The notes: generated by a model from the sequence alone, not told the origin. 64,000 bases of DNA from Eggerthellaceae bacterium (GCA_017459925.1 JAFUCC010000008.1:1-64000), one strand, 5' to 3'. Shown: positions 8,142 through 16,552, counted from the first letter of the stretch. Made by a program: numbers and translations.

Positions 8142-10865
8142 CTACCGCCTAACCTTCGTCGGATTGCTTCGCTTGGCCCTCTTGAACACGTCGACGATGT
8201 CCTCGATGGTCGCAAGGTCTTCGAGGCTGGAAACGTCGACGGTCACGTCGCCGATGTAGTAGACGTTGCCGCCACCCTGCGAGTAGCCGCCTGCTCCCGC
8301 CATGGCGAAGTCGGCCCTGCCAGTGCCGTAGTCCCACGACTCGATGGACGAGGTCACGTTTCCGAGTGCGCTTCTGAGGTTGCGCATCTGAGATTGGATG
8401 CCGTTAATCAAGCCGCCCATGATGAACTCGCCGCTCTCGACGAGCAGGTTGCGGTCGACGTCTTCGGGGCCCTTCCAGTCGGGAATGAGGCTCGTCACGC
8501 TCGAGAGCATGTCCTGCAAGCCGCCGAGTGCGCCGCTGATGCCGCTGATGAGGCCGTCGATGATTTGACGTCCAGCGTCGATTAGCCAGCTGCCGGCGCC
8601 TGAGAAGATGCTCATTATCTTGTCGGGAATCGAGCTGATGAAGCTCATCATCCCGTCGACGCCGCTGCTCACGGTGCTCTTGACGTTCTCCCACGTCGAG
8701 CTTACGAACGACGACACCGAACTCCAAACGCTGCTCCACACGCCGCTGATCGCGGACAGCACCGAGCTGATTACGCTCGAAATCGCACTCATTGCCATGT
8801 TCACGAGGCTTTGGATTCCGTTCCAGACGGAATCCGCAATGCCCTTCACAGCGTTCCAGAAAGCGTTCCAATCACCGCGGATGATTGCCGAAACCGCCGC
8901 GATGATGCCCTGGATGACCCCCATGACCGTGTCGATGATGACCTGAATCGCAGGCCAGACGGCCTGCACCACGGCGAGGATTGCGTACATGACCGTCGTC
9001 ACGATTGCCTGGATTGCGGGCATGACGTCGTTAATCGCTGCGAGGATGTCCTCTAACACCGGCATGACCGCCTCGATGATAGCGGCTGCGAGTTCGACGA
9101 CGACGGTTATGATTTCGGTGATTATCGGCAGCAGAACCGACACGATAATCGTAATGAGCGGCGCGATTGCCGCCACGATATTGAGGATGAGCGTGATAAT
9201 CTGGCCTATCACGGGCAGGATGGCGTTGATAGCGGCTGAAATCGCCGGCATGACGGCCGTCGCGAGCCGCTGGATGCTCTCTCCGAGCACGATCAGGATG
9301 GGCATGAGCGACGAGCCGATCTGCTGCGCCAAGCCGATGACCGTGTTGCGGAAATCCTCGTTCGTCGCCATGAGGTACACGAACCCTGCCGCAAGCGCGG
9401 CGACGACGGCCACGGCTATTCCAACAGGACCGGCAAGGCTCAGCAGGTACTTGCCAACCCCCATAAGCCCACCGTTGACGGCTGAGAAGCGCGAAACGAG
9501 GATGAGGGCTTCTGCGCCAAGGCCCTTGACGAACGGAATCACTTTACCCAGCGCACCTGCGGCGGCGGTTATAGGGCCTCTGAGGTTGACGAACGCAGCG
9601 GCGAACAGGCCTGCCACCGCGATGCCGGAGCCGCAGTTGTCGATGAAGTCGCCGATGGCGTTCTCAAGCGGCGCAACCTGCTCAAACGTGAACCCGAAAG
9701 CCTGGGCAACCTGGCCAAACACGACCGCGATGTGGTCGCCCACTGAGGCCATACCGTCGGTTTCCTCGCGAAGCTCCCTCAGCACTGCAGGAATCGAGCT
9801 AATCCGCTCAGCGAAGTGGCCGAGGGCATCGGCAGCAGGTCCGATGTACTGCTCAACAGGAGTACCTTCAAAGAGCTTCAACATAGCAGCATGAAGAGCT
9901 GTTACTCGGTCACCCGAAATTTCCAAAGCCCTGTTGTATACAGACATAGCAGACTCGATGCGACCACCTATGGCATCGGTGAAAGCAAAGAAGGCATCTG
10001 CTGCAGGCTTGATGAGGTTACCGAAATTCGTTCCCCATTTAGAGAAATGCTTACTAATGCCGTCGAGCAGGTTCGCTATGCGCTTCGGGTCTATGGCATT
10101 GATCACGTTCTCCCAGAACTTGCCAATGCGATTGCCGAAGTTCTCCATCGAGGTTTTGATGCCCTTCGTTGCGGCCTGAGCCTGAGCATGGAAGGCTTCA
10201 CCGTTCGCAATGAGCGCATCGTTAAACTGCTCCATTGACACAGAGCCGTCATCAAGCGCCTCTTTCAAGTCCTGATACGAATGCCCAGCGCCCAAGATCG
10301 ACTCGGCGAGCTGATTCATCTGCGCCGGCGCGGTCTGGATTAGGGTGAACCAATCAACGTACCCGAACTTCCCTTTGGCAAGGGCCTTCGTATAGGCTTC
10401 TTGCGCCCTTGTTGTGGCTTCGGTTCCCTTTCCGCCTGCAAGCATTGCGTCATTAAAAGCGAGGCCCATGTCCGTAGCCTGTTTAAGACCCGGACCTGTC
10501 GCTTTGATTTGTCCGACAAATGAAGCGATGTCGGACGTCCTTGACGGCAAGCCGTCTAACCCGTTTGATATTGCTTTTACAGCGTTGTTTGCGTCCTCAG
10601 TGGACTCGCCGAGAGCAACCATCGTGTTATTGAACTGATTGAGGGTATCGACGCGGTTAATACCTGCATCGATGCCACCAACGAACTCACTCCACCCTGC
10701 AGATACCACGTTGGATATGATGTTGCCAAAAGCAACACCAAACGACGTGATGCCGCTTTGCATCGTGTTAAGTGCATTCATGGTGTACGAGCTGACGCCG
10801 CTAATCTTCTTTGACGCCTGATCGTCGACACTGATTTTCACCATGAGGTCGAGAAGGTTCATCAC
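8142..10865 (-). CDS. Tail tape measure protein
   Basis: 907 aa, the longest phage gene, directly after the tail assembly chaperones and starting in an ATGA overlap with them. The N-terminal third is helical and matches tape-measure sequence style (NTMVALGESTEDANNAVKAI, then ADMG-like helices). The centre has long hydrophobic stretches (about residues 410-640, VIxxII-type). By the usual 1.5 angstrom per residue the tail would be about 135 nm long. Confidence 0.93.
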   Translation of the reverse strand: MMNLLDLMVKISVDDQASKKISGVSSYTMNALNTMQSGITSFGVAFGNIISNVVSAGWSEFVGGIDAGINRVDTLNQFNNTMVALGESTEDANNAVKAISNGLDGLPSRTSDIASFVGQIKATGPGLKQATDMGLAFNDAMLAGGKGTEATTRAQEAYTKALAKGKFGYVDWFTLIQTAPAQMNQLAESILGAGHSYQDLKEALDDGSVSMEQFNDALIANGEAFHAQAQAATKGIKTSMENFGNRIGKFWENVINAIDPKRIANLLDGISKHFSKWGTNFGNLIKPAADAFFAFTDAIGGRIESAMSVYNRALEISGDRVTALHAAMLKLFEGTPVEQYIGPAADALGHFAERISSIPAVLRELREETDGMASVGDHIAVVFGQVAQAFGFTFEQVAPLENAIGDFIDNCGSGIAVAGLFAAAFVNLRGPITAAAGALGKVIPFVKGLGAEALILVSRFSAVNGGLMGVGKYLLSLAGPVGIAVAVVAALAAGFVYLMATNEDFRNTVIGLAQQIGSSLMPILIVLGESIQRLATAVMPAISAAINAILPVIGQIITLILNIVAAIAPLITIIVSVLLPIITEIITVVVELAAAIIEAVMPVLEDILAAINDVMPAIQAIVTTVMYAILAVVQAVWPAIQVIIDTVMGVIQGIIAAVSAIIRGDWNAFWNAVKGIADSVWNGIQSLVNMAMSAISSVISSVLSAISGVWSSVWSSVSSFVSSTWENVKSTVSSGVDGMMSFISSIPDKIMSIFSGAGSWLIDAGRQIIDGLISGISGALGGLQDMLSSVTSLIPDWKGPEDVDRNLLVESGEFIMGGLINGIQSQMRNLRSALGNVTSSIESWDYGTGRADFAMAGAGGYSQGGGNVYYIGDVTVDVSSLEDLATIEDIVDVFKRAKRSNPTKVRR

Positions 10866-11460
10866 GTCACCTCCAATCCAGCTCGCTTGATTACGTCATC
10901 GATCACCGCTTCTGCGTCGATGTCCTCCTGTGGCGTGACGGAATCGACCCAGCGTTGACCACCGCCCAGCAAGCCTGCTAGGCAGTCGGTCACGTACGTT
11001 CGGTAGGAAAGCTCTTCTGATTTGCTCTTGGACTTCTCTGTCGCGTAAGCTATGAACGGTCGCGGCATCTGGGGCCCTCGGTACTCACCGAGGGCAATCC
11101 AGACTATTCCGCTGTCTCTTGCTGCGAGGATAAAAAACTGGTGAATTCCTCGTCAGAAAGCAGCTCGACCACATCTGCGATCAGGCTCGACAAGCTCATT
11201 TCGGCGACGAACTCGTCAGGCGACACGCCCTTAACGGTCGCCAAGATGGCAACGATGTCGTCCTTGTGCGTCTTCAGCAGAGCTGGGATGGCTTTGCGCA
11301 TCCGATTGACGAAAGCCTGGTTGTCGCTCTCGCCGTCCGCGGGCTTGATTCCCTTGAACATCGCCGCAGCTTCTTCATCCATGGCGATGTTGGCAATCGG
11401 GTCGACGAGGTCAGCGATGACCTCGAGCGTACGCTCGCCTTTAATATCGGATAGACGCAT
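10862..11460 (-). CDS. Tail assembly chaperone, long -1 frameshift product
   Basis: Predicted 199-aa fusion. Ribosomes read residues 1-110 from 11460, slip -1 at T_TTT_TTA (11137-11131) and continue 89 codons to the stop at 10862. The -1 frame from the slip site is open: 21 codons (ILAARDSGIVWIALGEYRGPQ minus the last residue is enough to see the run) join the 68-codon ORF beginning MPRPFIAYA. This is the gpG/gpGT arrangement of siphophages, always just before the tape measure gene. Confidence 0.85.
11104..11460 (-). CDS. Tail assembly chaperone, short product
   Basis: 118 aa, helical and acidic, zero-frame product of the tail chaperone gene. It lies between the major tail protein and the tape measure gene. 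The last codons after the slip site (SSQQETAE) are made only in the unshifted product. In characterised phages the short form is in excess and the pair keeps the tape measure soluble and spirals tail tube subunits around it. Confidence 0.85.
   Translation of the reverse strand: MRLSDIKGERTLEVIADLVDPIANIAMDEEAAAMFKGIKPADGESDNQAFVNRMRKAIPALLKTHKDDIVAILATVKGVSPDEFVAEMSLSSLIADVVELLSDEEFTSFLSSQQETAE
11131..11137 (-). other. Programmed -1 ribosomal frameshift site T_TTT_TTA
   Basis: On the minus strand the sequence reads AGT TTT TTA with codons 108-110 of the tail chaperone in zero frame, so the heptamer T_TTT_TTA is in the exact register needed for tandem -1 slippage. The frame entered has no stop before 10862 and encodes the second half of the chaperone. 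Confidence 0.88.
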
Positions 11461-11463
11461 TGT

Positions 11464-12336
11464 TTAGCCCTCCTCGACCTGCTCGCTGCGCGTGACCGTG
11501 ACCGTGTACGTCTTGCTCAAACCGCTATTGGTGACGGTGACCGTGACGACGTTCTCACCGACGTTCCAGGCTGCGTCGTGGCCGTTCTCGACAGCCGTCG
11601 TGCCGTTCACGATTGCGACGGTCGCCCCGCCGACGTTCGCGGTGGCCGTGATGGCGTCGCTCTCGTTGGCGGTCGTGGCCGTGTACTCGGTGACGGTTGC
11701 CAGGAACTCGGGAGTCAGCTCAAGCTCGCCGATCGACAGGGCGGACAGCGTGACGTCCGTCGTGCCCTCGGTGCCTTCCTTGATGTAAATCTCGAACGGC
11801 ACGGTGTCGATGTCGTTGATGCTGTAGTGAGCCGTGAACTCGAACGCGAAGTCACCCTTGCCCTTGTCGTTAGACTGAATCTTGAACCCGCCGGTGGACA
11901 GGGTGTTCTTCATGTGGATGGCCATGAACCCGGCATCGTCGCCGGTCGTGACATCCGAGTAGTCGCCAACCCACCAGATGTCGTCGAAATCGTCCTGCTT
12001 GAGCACGGAACGCGGCATAACCTTGTTGCCGTTGATGTCTGCAGCTGCGATGACGCGCTTGGCGAACGGACGGTCCGCCGTCTTGGCGGTGCCGCTGATC
12101 TTCACGTCGTAGTAGTCGAGCTGCTTGAGCTCCATGGTGTTCGCAGGCACGTTGTCGATGTCATCGCCGAAGTCGATGTACGTCGGCGTAGCCTCGAACG
12201 AGACGCCGCCGCCAGTGGCAGCGAGGATGTCGTCTTCTTTGAGCGCACCAGTCTCCGGATTGAAATCGGAGAGCAGCATGCCGGCGTTGAGCTGAAGCTT
12301 CTGGAACGCATCGGACGCTATCTGCGTGTATTTCAT
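11464..12336 (-). CDS. Major tail protein (tube) with C-terminal Ig-like domain
   Basis: 290 aa. Residues 1-200 resemble major tail tube proteins (SFEATPTYIDFGDDIDNVPANTMELKQLDYYDVKISG style). Residues 205-285 form an added beta-sandwich with the repeated pattern ATANVGGATVAIVNGT...VTVTVTNSGLSKTYTVTVTR, as in cadherin-like/Ig-like decorations on phage tails. Its position before the chaperones supports the call. The Ig-like domain would project from the tube. Confidence 0.85.
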   Translation of the reverse strand: MKYTQIASDAFQKLQLNAGMLLSDFNPETGALKEDDILAATGGGVSFEATPTYIDFGDDIDNVPANTMELKQLDYYDVKISGTAKTADRPFAKRVIAAADINGNKVMPRSVLKQDDFDDIWWVGDYSDVTTGDDAGFMAIHMKNTLSTGGFKIQSNDKGKGDFAFEFTAHYSINDIDTVPFEIYIKEGTEGTTDVTLSALSIGELELTPEFLATVTEYTATTANESDAITATANVGGATVAIVNGTTAVENGHDAAWNVGENVVTVTVTNSGLSKTYTVTVTRSEQVEEG

Positions 12337-12348
12337 ATGCCTTCCTCC

Positions 12349-12723
12349 TTACGAGGCGGTCAGGTACTCGACGTTGACGTTGACGTACCTGCGCTTGATT
12401 GTGTTGTCATCGGATTCCTCGCGGACGGCCTGCGCCCACGGGGAGCCCTTCTTTAGCCAGAGCGTGCCGCCGTCGCACTTGACAAGCGTCCCGCCGTTGC
12501 CGAGCACCTTGCCGATCTCGCGGACCTTGGCGTTCGGCTTCTTCTCTGAGTTGGTGCGGAACCACAAGTTGACTGGCATGTTCACTTCCGGCTGCATCCA
12601 CTCGCCCTCGACGAGGTCGTAGGTCAGGTACGGGAATTCGGCATCCGAAGGCACCTCCGTGGCGGCGTACGCCTCCATGCCGAACTGCTCGAAGAACTCC
12701 TGTATTGCAGCTTCAGGCGTCAT
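12349..12723 (-). CDS. Tail terminator / completion-like protein
   Basis: 124 aa, overlapping the upstream gene by 11 bases and preceding the tail tube gene. It has the FPYLTYDLVEGEW stretch and the C-terminal RRYVNVNVEYL strand seen in minor tail/terminator proteins of gpE-capsid phages. Function is by position and sequence style only. Confidence 0.6.
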   Translation of the reverse strand: MTPEAAIQEFFEQFGMEAYAATEVPSDAEFPYLTYDLVEGEWMQPEVNMPVNLWFRTNSEKKPNAKVREIGKVLGNGGTLVKCDGGTLWLKKGSPWAQAVREESDDNTIKRRYVNVNVEYLTAS

Positions 12724-13072
12724 CTTGCGGTAACTCCCATTCCTCAGCAGCGACCCTGGCGAACTGGAACGTCGACATCGTCGGCGTGTGCCTATCCGCG
12801 GTGTCAGATGTCGTCCTGAACGTCTTGCCGTCCGAAAGCCGCTTGAAAACGCTGTGAAACGGCAAGGATGTTTCCGGATTGACCGTCACCGTGTAGACGT
12901 CGGTCATCCCGTCCTTCTCGGCGACCCTGGCGTTCAGGGTGTTCTCGCGGTGGATTGCAGCTTTGAATGGCGCCCCGTCAATCCATCTGACGTTGTGGCC
13001 ACCCTCGCCGTCCTTCTCGACCAGCTTGTAAAGCCTCACACACGGGACCGTCATGTCCAGGAACAAGGTCAT
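12713..13072 (-). CDS. Head-tail joining protein
   Basis: 119 aa from the ATG at 13072, which sits in an ATGA overlap with the preceding connector gene; readings from further upstream only shadow that gene. Small beta-rich protein (TVPCVRLYKLVEKDGEGGHN...DVYTVTVNPE) in the connector block between capsid and tail tube. Probably a stopper/head-closure protein. No catalytic motif. Confidence 0.6.
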   Translation of the reverse strand: MTLFLDMTVPCVRLYKLVEKDGEGGHNVRWIDGAPFKAAIHRENTLNARVAEKDGMTDVYTVTVNPETSLPFHSVFKRLSDGKTFRTTSDTADRHTPTMSTFQFARVAAEEWELPQDDA

Positions 13073-13515
13073 GCGACCTTCCTCCATACGTTCAGGCGGT
13101 TGCGGAAGTGAGACTGCCATGTCTCCACGGCTTCCCCTGACTCGCTTCCGCCGCTCGCCTTCGTGTAGCTGTAGCCGTCGAACGACTCCGACTGGTACGG
13201 GCCGTCGAGCACCTGGGCGTTGTTCTCGCACCAAGCCTCGATCTCGTCCGCTATCTCGATGACCGCCTGCGGAACGGCGAGGAACTGGACGGTGCCCTTG
13301 AATTCCTCGTCTTGCATGGCAGGCAGCGGATAGCAGTCCTTGCCAGTCGTCGGCCAGCGGTGCAATCCGTCGTTGAACACCGAGCCGTTAATCCAGAAGT
13401 ACTGACCATGCTGCAGGCCGATTATCTCGAGGGCGCCGTCAGCAATCGTGAACTTGCCGCACTTGCTGTTGCGCACGAATCGGTTGTGCAGATGGTTCAG
13501 TACTTCTTCCAACAT
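13069..13515 (-). CDS. Head-tail connector-like protein
   Basis: 148 aa, immediately after the major capsid gene (3-base gap). The N-terminus MLEEVLNHLHNRFV and the central FTIADGALEIIGLQHGQYFWINGSVFNDG-type segment are common in connector proteins of gut siphophages. A long helix (AVIEIADEIEAWCENN) follows, as in adaptor proteins. Likely part of the neck. Confidence 0.6.
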   Translation of the reverse strand: MLEEVLNHLHNRFVRNSKCGKFTIADGALEIIGLQHGQYFWINGSVFNDGLHRWPTTGKDCYPLPAMQDEEFKGTVQFLAVPQAVIEIADEIEAWCENNAQVLDGPYQSESFDGYSYTKASGGSESGEAVETWQSHFRNRLNVWRKVA

Positions 13516-13518
13516 GGC

Positions 13519-14601
13519 TTAGGCCGCTTTCGCCGTTTCCGCGATGCTCGCGATGAACAACGACTGCGGCGCGAACAGCACGGGCATGTACAGAGCCGAC
13601 GCCTTAGTCCACAGCACGGCGGGGTCGGTTTCGGCCCACTGGCTGACGTAGACGTAAGGCGACTCGGACGAACCGCCAACCTGCATGAACTGGGCGATTT
13701 CGACCTCCGGCGGGGTGCCCCACAGGCCAGCGCCGAGGCGCATGCCGTTCTGGGTGCCGAAGAACGTCACCTTGTCGTTCGGGAAGTAGCGGTGAGCCTT
13801 GACCGTCGGGCGCTTCGTGGAAGACGCCTGCAGCGGCTCGGCGTACGTGAGGTCGTCGGTGATGACCTGGCTGATGCCGTACTCCTCGCTCAGGAAGTCG
13901 AGCAGGGCCTGGTTGCGCACCAGGATGCCGGCCTGCGAGGAGCCGTTGATGGCGAGCTGCAGGTTGGCGTTCTTGCGCAGCTTGGTCAGCAGCGACTTGG
14001 GGCAGACCATGCCGGTGATGGTGACGCCCTCTGCGGCGGCCGCGTCGACGATGTTCTGAAGCTGGGTCAGGACGTCGGTGGCGGCGCCATCGCCCACGTC
14101 GAGCGTGAGGTTCTTGTGGTTCGTCGGCACGCCGTAGTCGATAACCTCGTTCAGGCCGTTCTCCTTGATGGTGACCTGGCCGGTCGCAAGCAGCTCGGCA
14201 CGGGCGACCTTGGCGCGGGTGATGACCTGATCGGACAGCGCAGCGTTGTCGTCCATGACGAAGTCGTACAGCGTCTCCTCGACGCGCACGCCACGCTTCA
14301 GGAGCTGGCGAAGCAGCTCGGACGTGTTGCGCTTGACCTTGATGAGGCCCTTCTCGATGTTGTGCTCGTCGATCGGGGCGCGGTCGGACTTCTGCGCCTG
14401 GGTGTCGAACGCGTGGAACTGGGCCATCTGGGGAATCTGATACTCAGATGCCATCGTGTACCACTCGGCTACCAGGTTGTCGGTGACTTGGTCGGTGAAC
14501 AGGCCCTCGAGCGGGTCGTTCGGACGCGAAACCATGAAACCGGTTGCAAGCAGGTCAGCCTCGCTGACCATGCCCATTGTCTCGTTGATGAACTTAGGCA
14601 T
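13519..14601 (-). CDS. Major capsid protein, gpE-like
   Basis: 360 aa, the length and style of lambda gpE-type capsid proteins: IKVKRNTSELLRQLLKRGVRVEETLYDFVMDD, then VLTQLQNIVDAAAAEG, KRPTVKAHRYFPNDKVTFFG near residue 265-285, and an APQSLFIASI tail. It follows scaffold and decoration genes with short gaps and has a good ribosome binding site. HK97 fold expected from the family. Confidence 0.9.
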   Translation of the reverse strand: MPKFINETMGMVSEADLLATGFMVSRPNDPLEGLFTDQVTDNLVAEWYTMASEYQIPQMAQFHAFDTQAQKSDRAPIDEHNIEKGLIKVKRNTSELLRQLLKRGVRVEETLYDFVMDDNAALSDQVITRAKVARAELLATGQVTIKENGLNEVIDYGVPTNHKNLTLDVGDGAATDVLTQLQNIVDAAAAEGVTITGMVCPKSLLTKLRKNANLQLAINGSSQAGILVRNQALLDFLSEEYGISQVITDDLTYAEPLQASSTKRPTVKAHRYFPNDKVTFFGTQNGMRLGAGLWGTPPEVEIAQFMQVGGSSESPYVYVSQWAETDPAVLWTKASALYMPVLFAPQSLFIASIAETAKAA

Positions 14602-14612
14602 TTTTCACCCTC

Positions 14613-14981
14613 CTATTCCTCGCCGCCGAAATTGGGGCGGGTAATCTCCGGGGACTCAATGACCGTGATGCCGGTCAGGGCCTTCGCGGCATCTTCTGCC
14701 AGCTCGGCAGGAAGCAGGTCGCCGTAGACGATGCCCTTCGTGACGACGGAACCAGGCTTGGAGCCATTGGTCACGTCGATGTCCTCGTACAGGATGCCCT
14801 TGGCGGATGCGCCGTTGGCGGGGATGACCGCGCCAGCGGGAACGATGGTCTTGCCGTTGATGGTCAGCTTCTGAGCGTGGTTAGCCGCGATGCTCATGCT
14901 CTCGCGCACGCAGTTCTCGTCATCTGCGAGGAAGTGACCGGCGTTGAACGTGATTCCGTTCGATGCTCCTGTGAAGCTCAT
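14613..14981 (-). CDS. Head decoration-like protein
   Basis: 122 aa, between scaffold and major capsid genes, the usual location of gpD-like decoration proteins in gpE-capsid phages. The sequence is beta-rich with a repeated small-residue pattern (IVPAGAVIPANGASAKGILYEDIDV). Function by position and size. Confidence 0.65.
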   Translation of the reverse strand: MSFTGASNGITFNAGHFLADDENCVRESMSIAANHAQKLTINGKTIVPAGAVIPANGASAKGILYEDIDVTNGSKPGSVVTKGIVYGDLLPAELAEDAAKALTGITVIESPEITRPNFGGEE

Positions 14982-14990
14982 GCGCTTCTC

Positions 14991-15572
14991 CTATTCCTCA
15001 TTGGTGGACTTGCCGTATAGGCGCTCATGCCGTTCTTGAAGGCGCTTGGCCGTCTCCGGGTTCACCCCGTCGACGGTGTGGCTCGAGGCAGGCGGCGTAT
15101 CGACTTCCGCGCCCTTGGTGGATGTCTGCGGAATGAACGCCTCCCACTCGGTCTTGGCCTTCTCTGCGAGGGTTTCCCTGTCAGCAAGCTCGCCGTCGAC
15201 GACGGTTACGCCGCTGAGGTCGGTCACCTTCATGATGGAGTCGAGCCGCTTCGCATCGATGCCTTGCTCGCTGAGCAGGGCGCGGTACAGGTCGGCCTTC
15301 TCCTTCTCGGCCTGCTGCTGGGCAATCTGGACCTTGTACTGCTCGAAGGCTTCGTGCTCTTCGTTGTACTTGGCCTCGAAATCCTCAGTAGGCTTCGCGG
15401 CTTCCAGCTCCTCGACTTTCTTCTCGAGTGCAGGAACCTTGGACGCTCGCTCGTTCAGGTCGTCGCGCTGTTGCTTTAGCGCGTCAACGGTTTCGGTGTG
15501 GGATTCGATAATCTGGTCGATCTTCTCTTCCTCGATGCCCATCGCCTTGAGCATGCTCCTGGTAAGCGCCAT
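14991..15572 (-). CDS. Capsid scaffold protein (GP20-like)
   Basis: 193 aa. A predicted coiled coil covers residues about 15-110 (IIESHTETVDALKQQRDDL..., then EKKVEELEAAK and EQYKVQIAQQQAEKEKADLYRAL), followed by a charged C-terminus, typical of GP20-type scaffolds. First gene of the capsid-tail transcription unit; the TGTGAC-type promoter at 15625-15644 lies 53 bases upstream. Confidence 0.85.
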   Translation of the reverse strand: MALTRSMLKAMGIEEEKIDQIIESHTETVDALKQQRDDLNERASKVPALEKKVEELEAAKPTEDFEAKYNEEHEAFEQYKVQIAQQQAEKEKADLYRALLSEQGIDAKRLDSIMKVTDLSGVTVVDGELADRETLAEKAKTEWEAFIPQTSTKGAEVDTPPASSHTVDGVNPETAKRLQERHERLYGKSTNEE

Positions 15573-15624
15573 GTAAGCTCCTATTCTTCGGGGGCTGTTC
15601 CTCGCCCTTTGCTTGACAGTGCGC

Positions 15625-15644
15625 AGTATGAGAGACGTGTCACA
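15625..15644 (-). promoter_or_regulatory. Candidate phage promoter a (capsid-tail operon)
   Basis: Minus strand: TTTGTGAC, 8 bases, CATACT. The TGA stop of the VRR-NUC gene lies inside the TGTGAC element. It is the last copy of the motif in the late region, so it would drive scaffold through fibre genes. Confidence 0.55.
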
Positions 15645-15972
15645 AATTCAGGTATCTGTCGATTAGCGCGATGGCGTTCTCGGCTCCTACGCAGATGTAT
15701 GCGCACATGCCCTCTTCCCTAAGACGCCATATCCACTCGACCTGCTTCGCGGTAGGCTTGCCGCCATCGGCTTTCATTTCGATGTAGAGCGAGTGGTACG
15801 GCCCACGGGCCACGGGGATGCATAGGTCGGGCACTCCTGCCCTCAAGCCCTGCCTGACGAGGCTGGCGCCCTCTGCGACGCTCCTCAAGCCCTCGTTGGG
15901 GATGTGGAACACGGGTAGGTTGCGCAGCTCGCAATACTGGACAACCGCAATCTGTTCGTCTGCTTCGCTCAT
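15640..15972 (-). CDS. VRR-NUC domain nuclease
   Basis: 110 aa, a stand-alone VRR-NUC (PD-(D/E)XK) domain with GVPDLCIP, then YIEMKADGGKPTAKQ, carrying the conserved D and E-x-K, and Q..W...L...G near the end. Such proteins occur in many phages next to packaging or replication genes and process branched DNA. The ATG lies 6 bases after a -10-like TAGTAT, so the mRNA may be leaderless; no ribosome binding site is seen. Confidence 0.88.
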   Translation of the reverse strand: MSEADEQIAVVQYCELRNLPVFHIPNEGLRSVAEGASLVRQGLRAGVPDLCIPVARGPYHSLYIEMKADGGKPTAKQVEWIWRLREEGMCAYICVGAENAIALIDRYLNL

Positions 15973-15978
15973 GGCTCG

Positions 15979-15998
15979 ATACTACGGACGCGGTCACA
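15979..15998 (-). promoter_or_regulatory. Candidate phage promoter b (VRR-NUC gene)
   Basis: TTTTTGTGAC, 8 bases, TAGTAT on the minus strand. The T-run is also the U-tract of the terminator at 15998-16026. The ATG of the nuclease gene follows the -10-like box by 6 bases, which would put the start of transcription at the start codon. Confidence 0.6.
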
Positions 15999-16026
15999 AA
16001 AAGAGCCGCCCGACACAAGGCGGCTC
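15998..16026 (-). terminator. Intrinsic terminator fused to promoter b
   Basis: GAGCCGCC / GGCGGCTC perfect 8-bp stem with an 8-base loop, then TTTTT that runs into GTGAC. It ends the short unit started by promoter c. Confidence 0.8.
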
Positions 16027-16086
16027 GATCAAAGGGGCCGTTCTCCGATTTGGGAAGGTGGGGGTGAAACCCAAGCCGAAGTCGAC
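15999..16086 (-). ncRNA. Predicted short RNA between promoter c and terminator
   Basis: Promoter c and the terminator at 15998-16026 bracket about 90 bases with no convincing ORF on the minus strand. Inferred only from those flanking signals; it could also be a relic of a deleted gene or a read-through leader of the VRR-NUC mRNA. Confidence 0.35.
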
Positions 16087-16092
16087 GGCGGA

Positions 16093-16112
16093 ATCGTATT
16101 CTCCCGGTCACA
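16093..16112 (-). promoter_or_regulatory. Candidate phage promoter c
   Basis: TTTTTTGTGAC, 8 bases, TACGAT on the minus strand, directly continuing from the U-tract of the terminator at 16112-16146. Confidence 0.5.
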
Positions 16113-16146
16113 AAAAAGGGCGCCTCCCGCCGAAACAGGAGGCTGA
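16112..16146 (-). terminator. Intrinsic terminator fused to promoter c
   Basis: Minus strand GCCTCC, loop, GGAGGC stem, then GCCC and TTTTTT; it ends the unit started by promoter d. Confidence 0.65.
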
Positions 16147-16177
16147 ACGGGAAGGAGCTGCAGCAGCACAGCCCAGC
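16112..16177 (-). ncRNA. Predicted short RNA or 25-codon leader between promoter d and terminator
   Basis: About 65 bases between promoter d and the next terminator. An ATG overlapping the -10-like box opens a 25-codon frame ending at the TTG TGA of motif c, without a ribosome binding site; coding is doubtful. Evidence is only the flanking signals. Confidence 0.3.
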
Positions 16178-16183
16178 GACGCC

Positions 16184-16203
16184 ATGGTAGCCTGCATGTC
16201 ACA
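16184..16203 (-). promoter_or_regulatory. Candidate phage promoter d
   Basis: ATGTGAC, 8 bases, TACCAT on the minus strand, starting one base after the TAA stop of the HK97 gp10-like gene. Confidence 0.45.
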
Positions 16204-16545
16204 TTAAGAGCCCTTTAGCTCGCTTTCGAGGATTTGTCGGTACTCCGACGCATGCTCCGTAGCAGCTGGGCGCAGGTATCCCTTGCCGCCGTTCGCGCCG
16301 GGGTATGTATGATGACCGAGTTCGATATATGGCCCGTACTCGACGTTCGTGCCTATCGCCGTGAACTTACCCCCTGAGTCGACGACATGCGTTATCGAAT
16401 TGCGGAGACGTCCTGTGTCAACGGGGCATATCTTCTTGGCGTGCCCCTCGCCGACGAGCCCGATTTTTTCAAGGGCGCGCTCTATGGCTGTCCCGATTCC
16501 GGCGACTACTTTGTCAGTGTTATCTTCTTTGATGATTACGCTCAT
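16204..16545 (-). CDS. HK97 gp10-like neck/tail completion protein
   Basis: 113 aa from the ATG at 16545. The family signature is clear: CPVDTGRLRNSI, then GTNVEYGPYIELG and LRPAATEH near the C-terminus. An upstream ATG at 16557 lies inside the CATGAT box of promoter e, so the ATG 7 bases after that box is preferred, giving an apparently leaderless mRNA. In HK97 this protein closes the head-tail joint. It is unusual that it sits apart from the other connector genes. Confidence 0.88.
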   Translation of the reverse strand: MSVIIKEDNTDKVVAGIGTAIERALEKIGLVGEGHAKKICPVDTGRLRNSITHVVDSGGKFTAIGTNVEYGPYIELGHHTYPGANGGKGYLRPAATEHASEYRQILESELKGS

Positions 16546-16552
16546 GCATGAA

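Noticed and set aside
8500-10900. Long plus-strand ORFs opposite the tape measure gene
   Set aside because: They mirror the codon bias of the real minus-strand gene and have no plausible starts or families.
13312-14727. 471-aa plus-strand ORF opposite the capsid gene
   Set aside because: Shadow of the capsid and decoration genes; no ribosome binding site or family signature.
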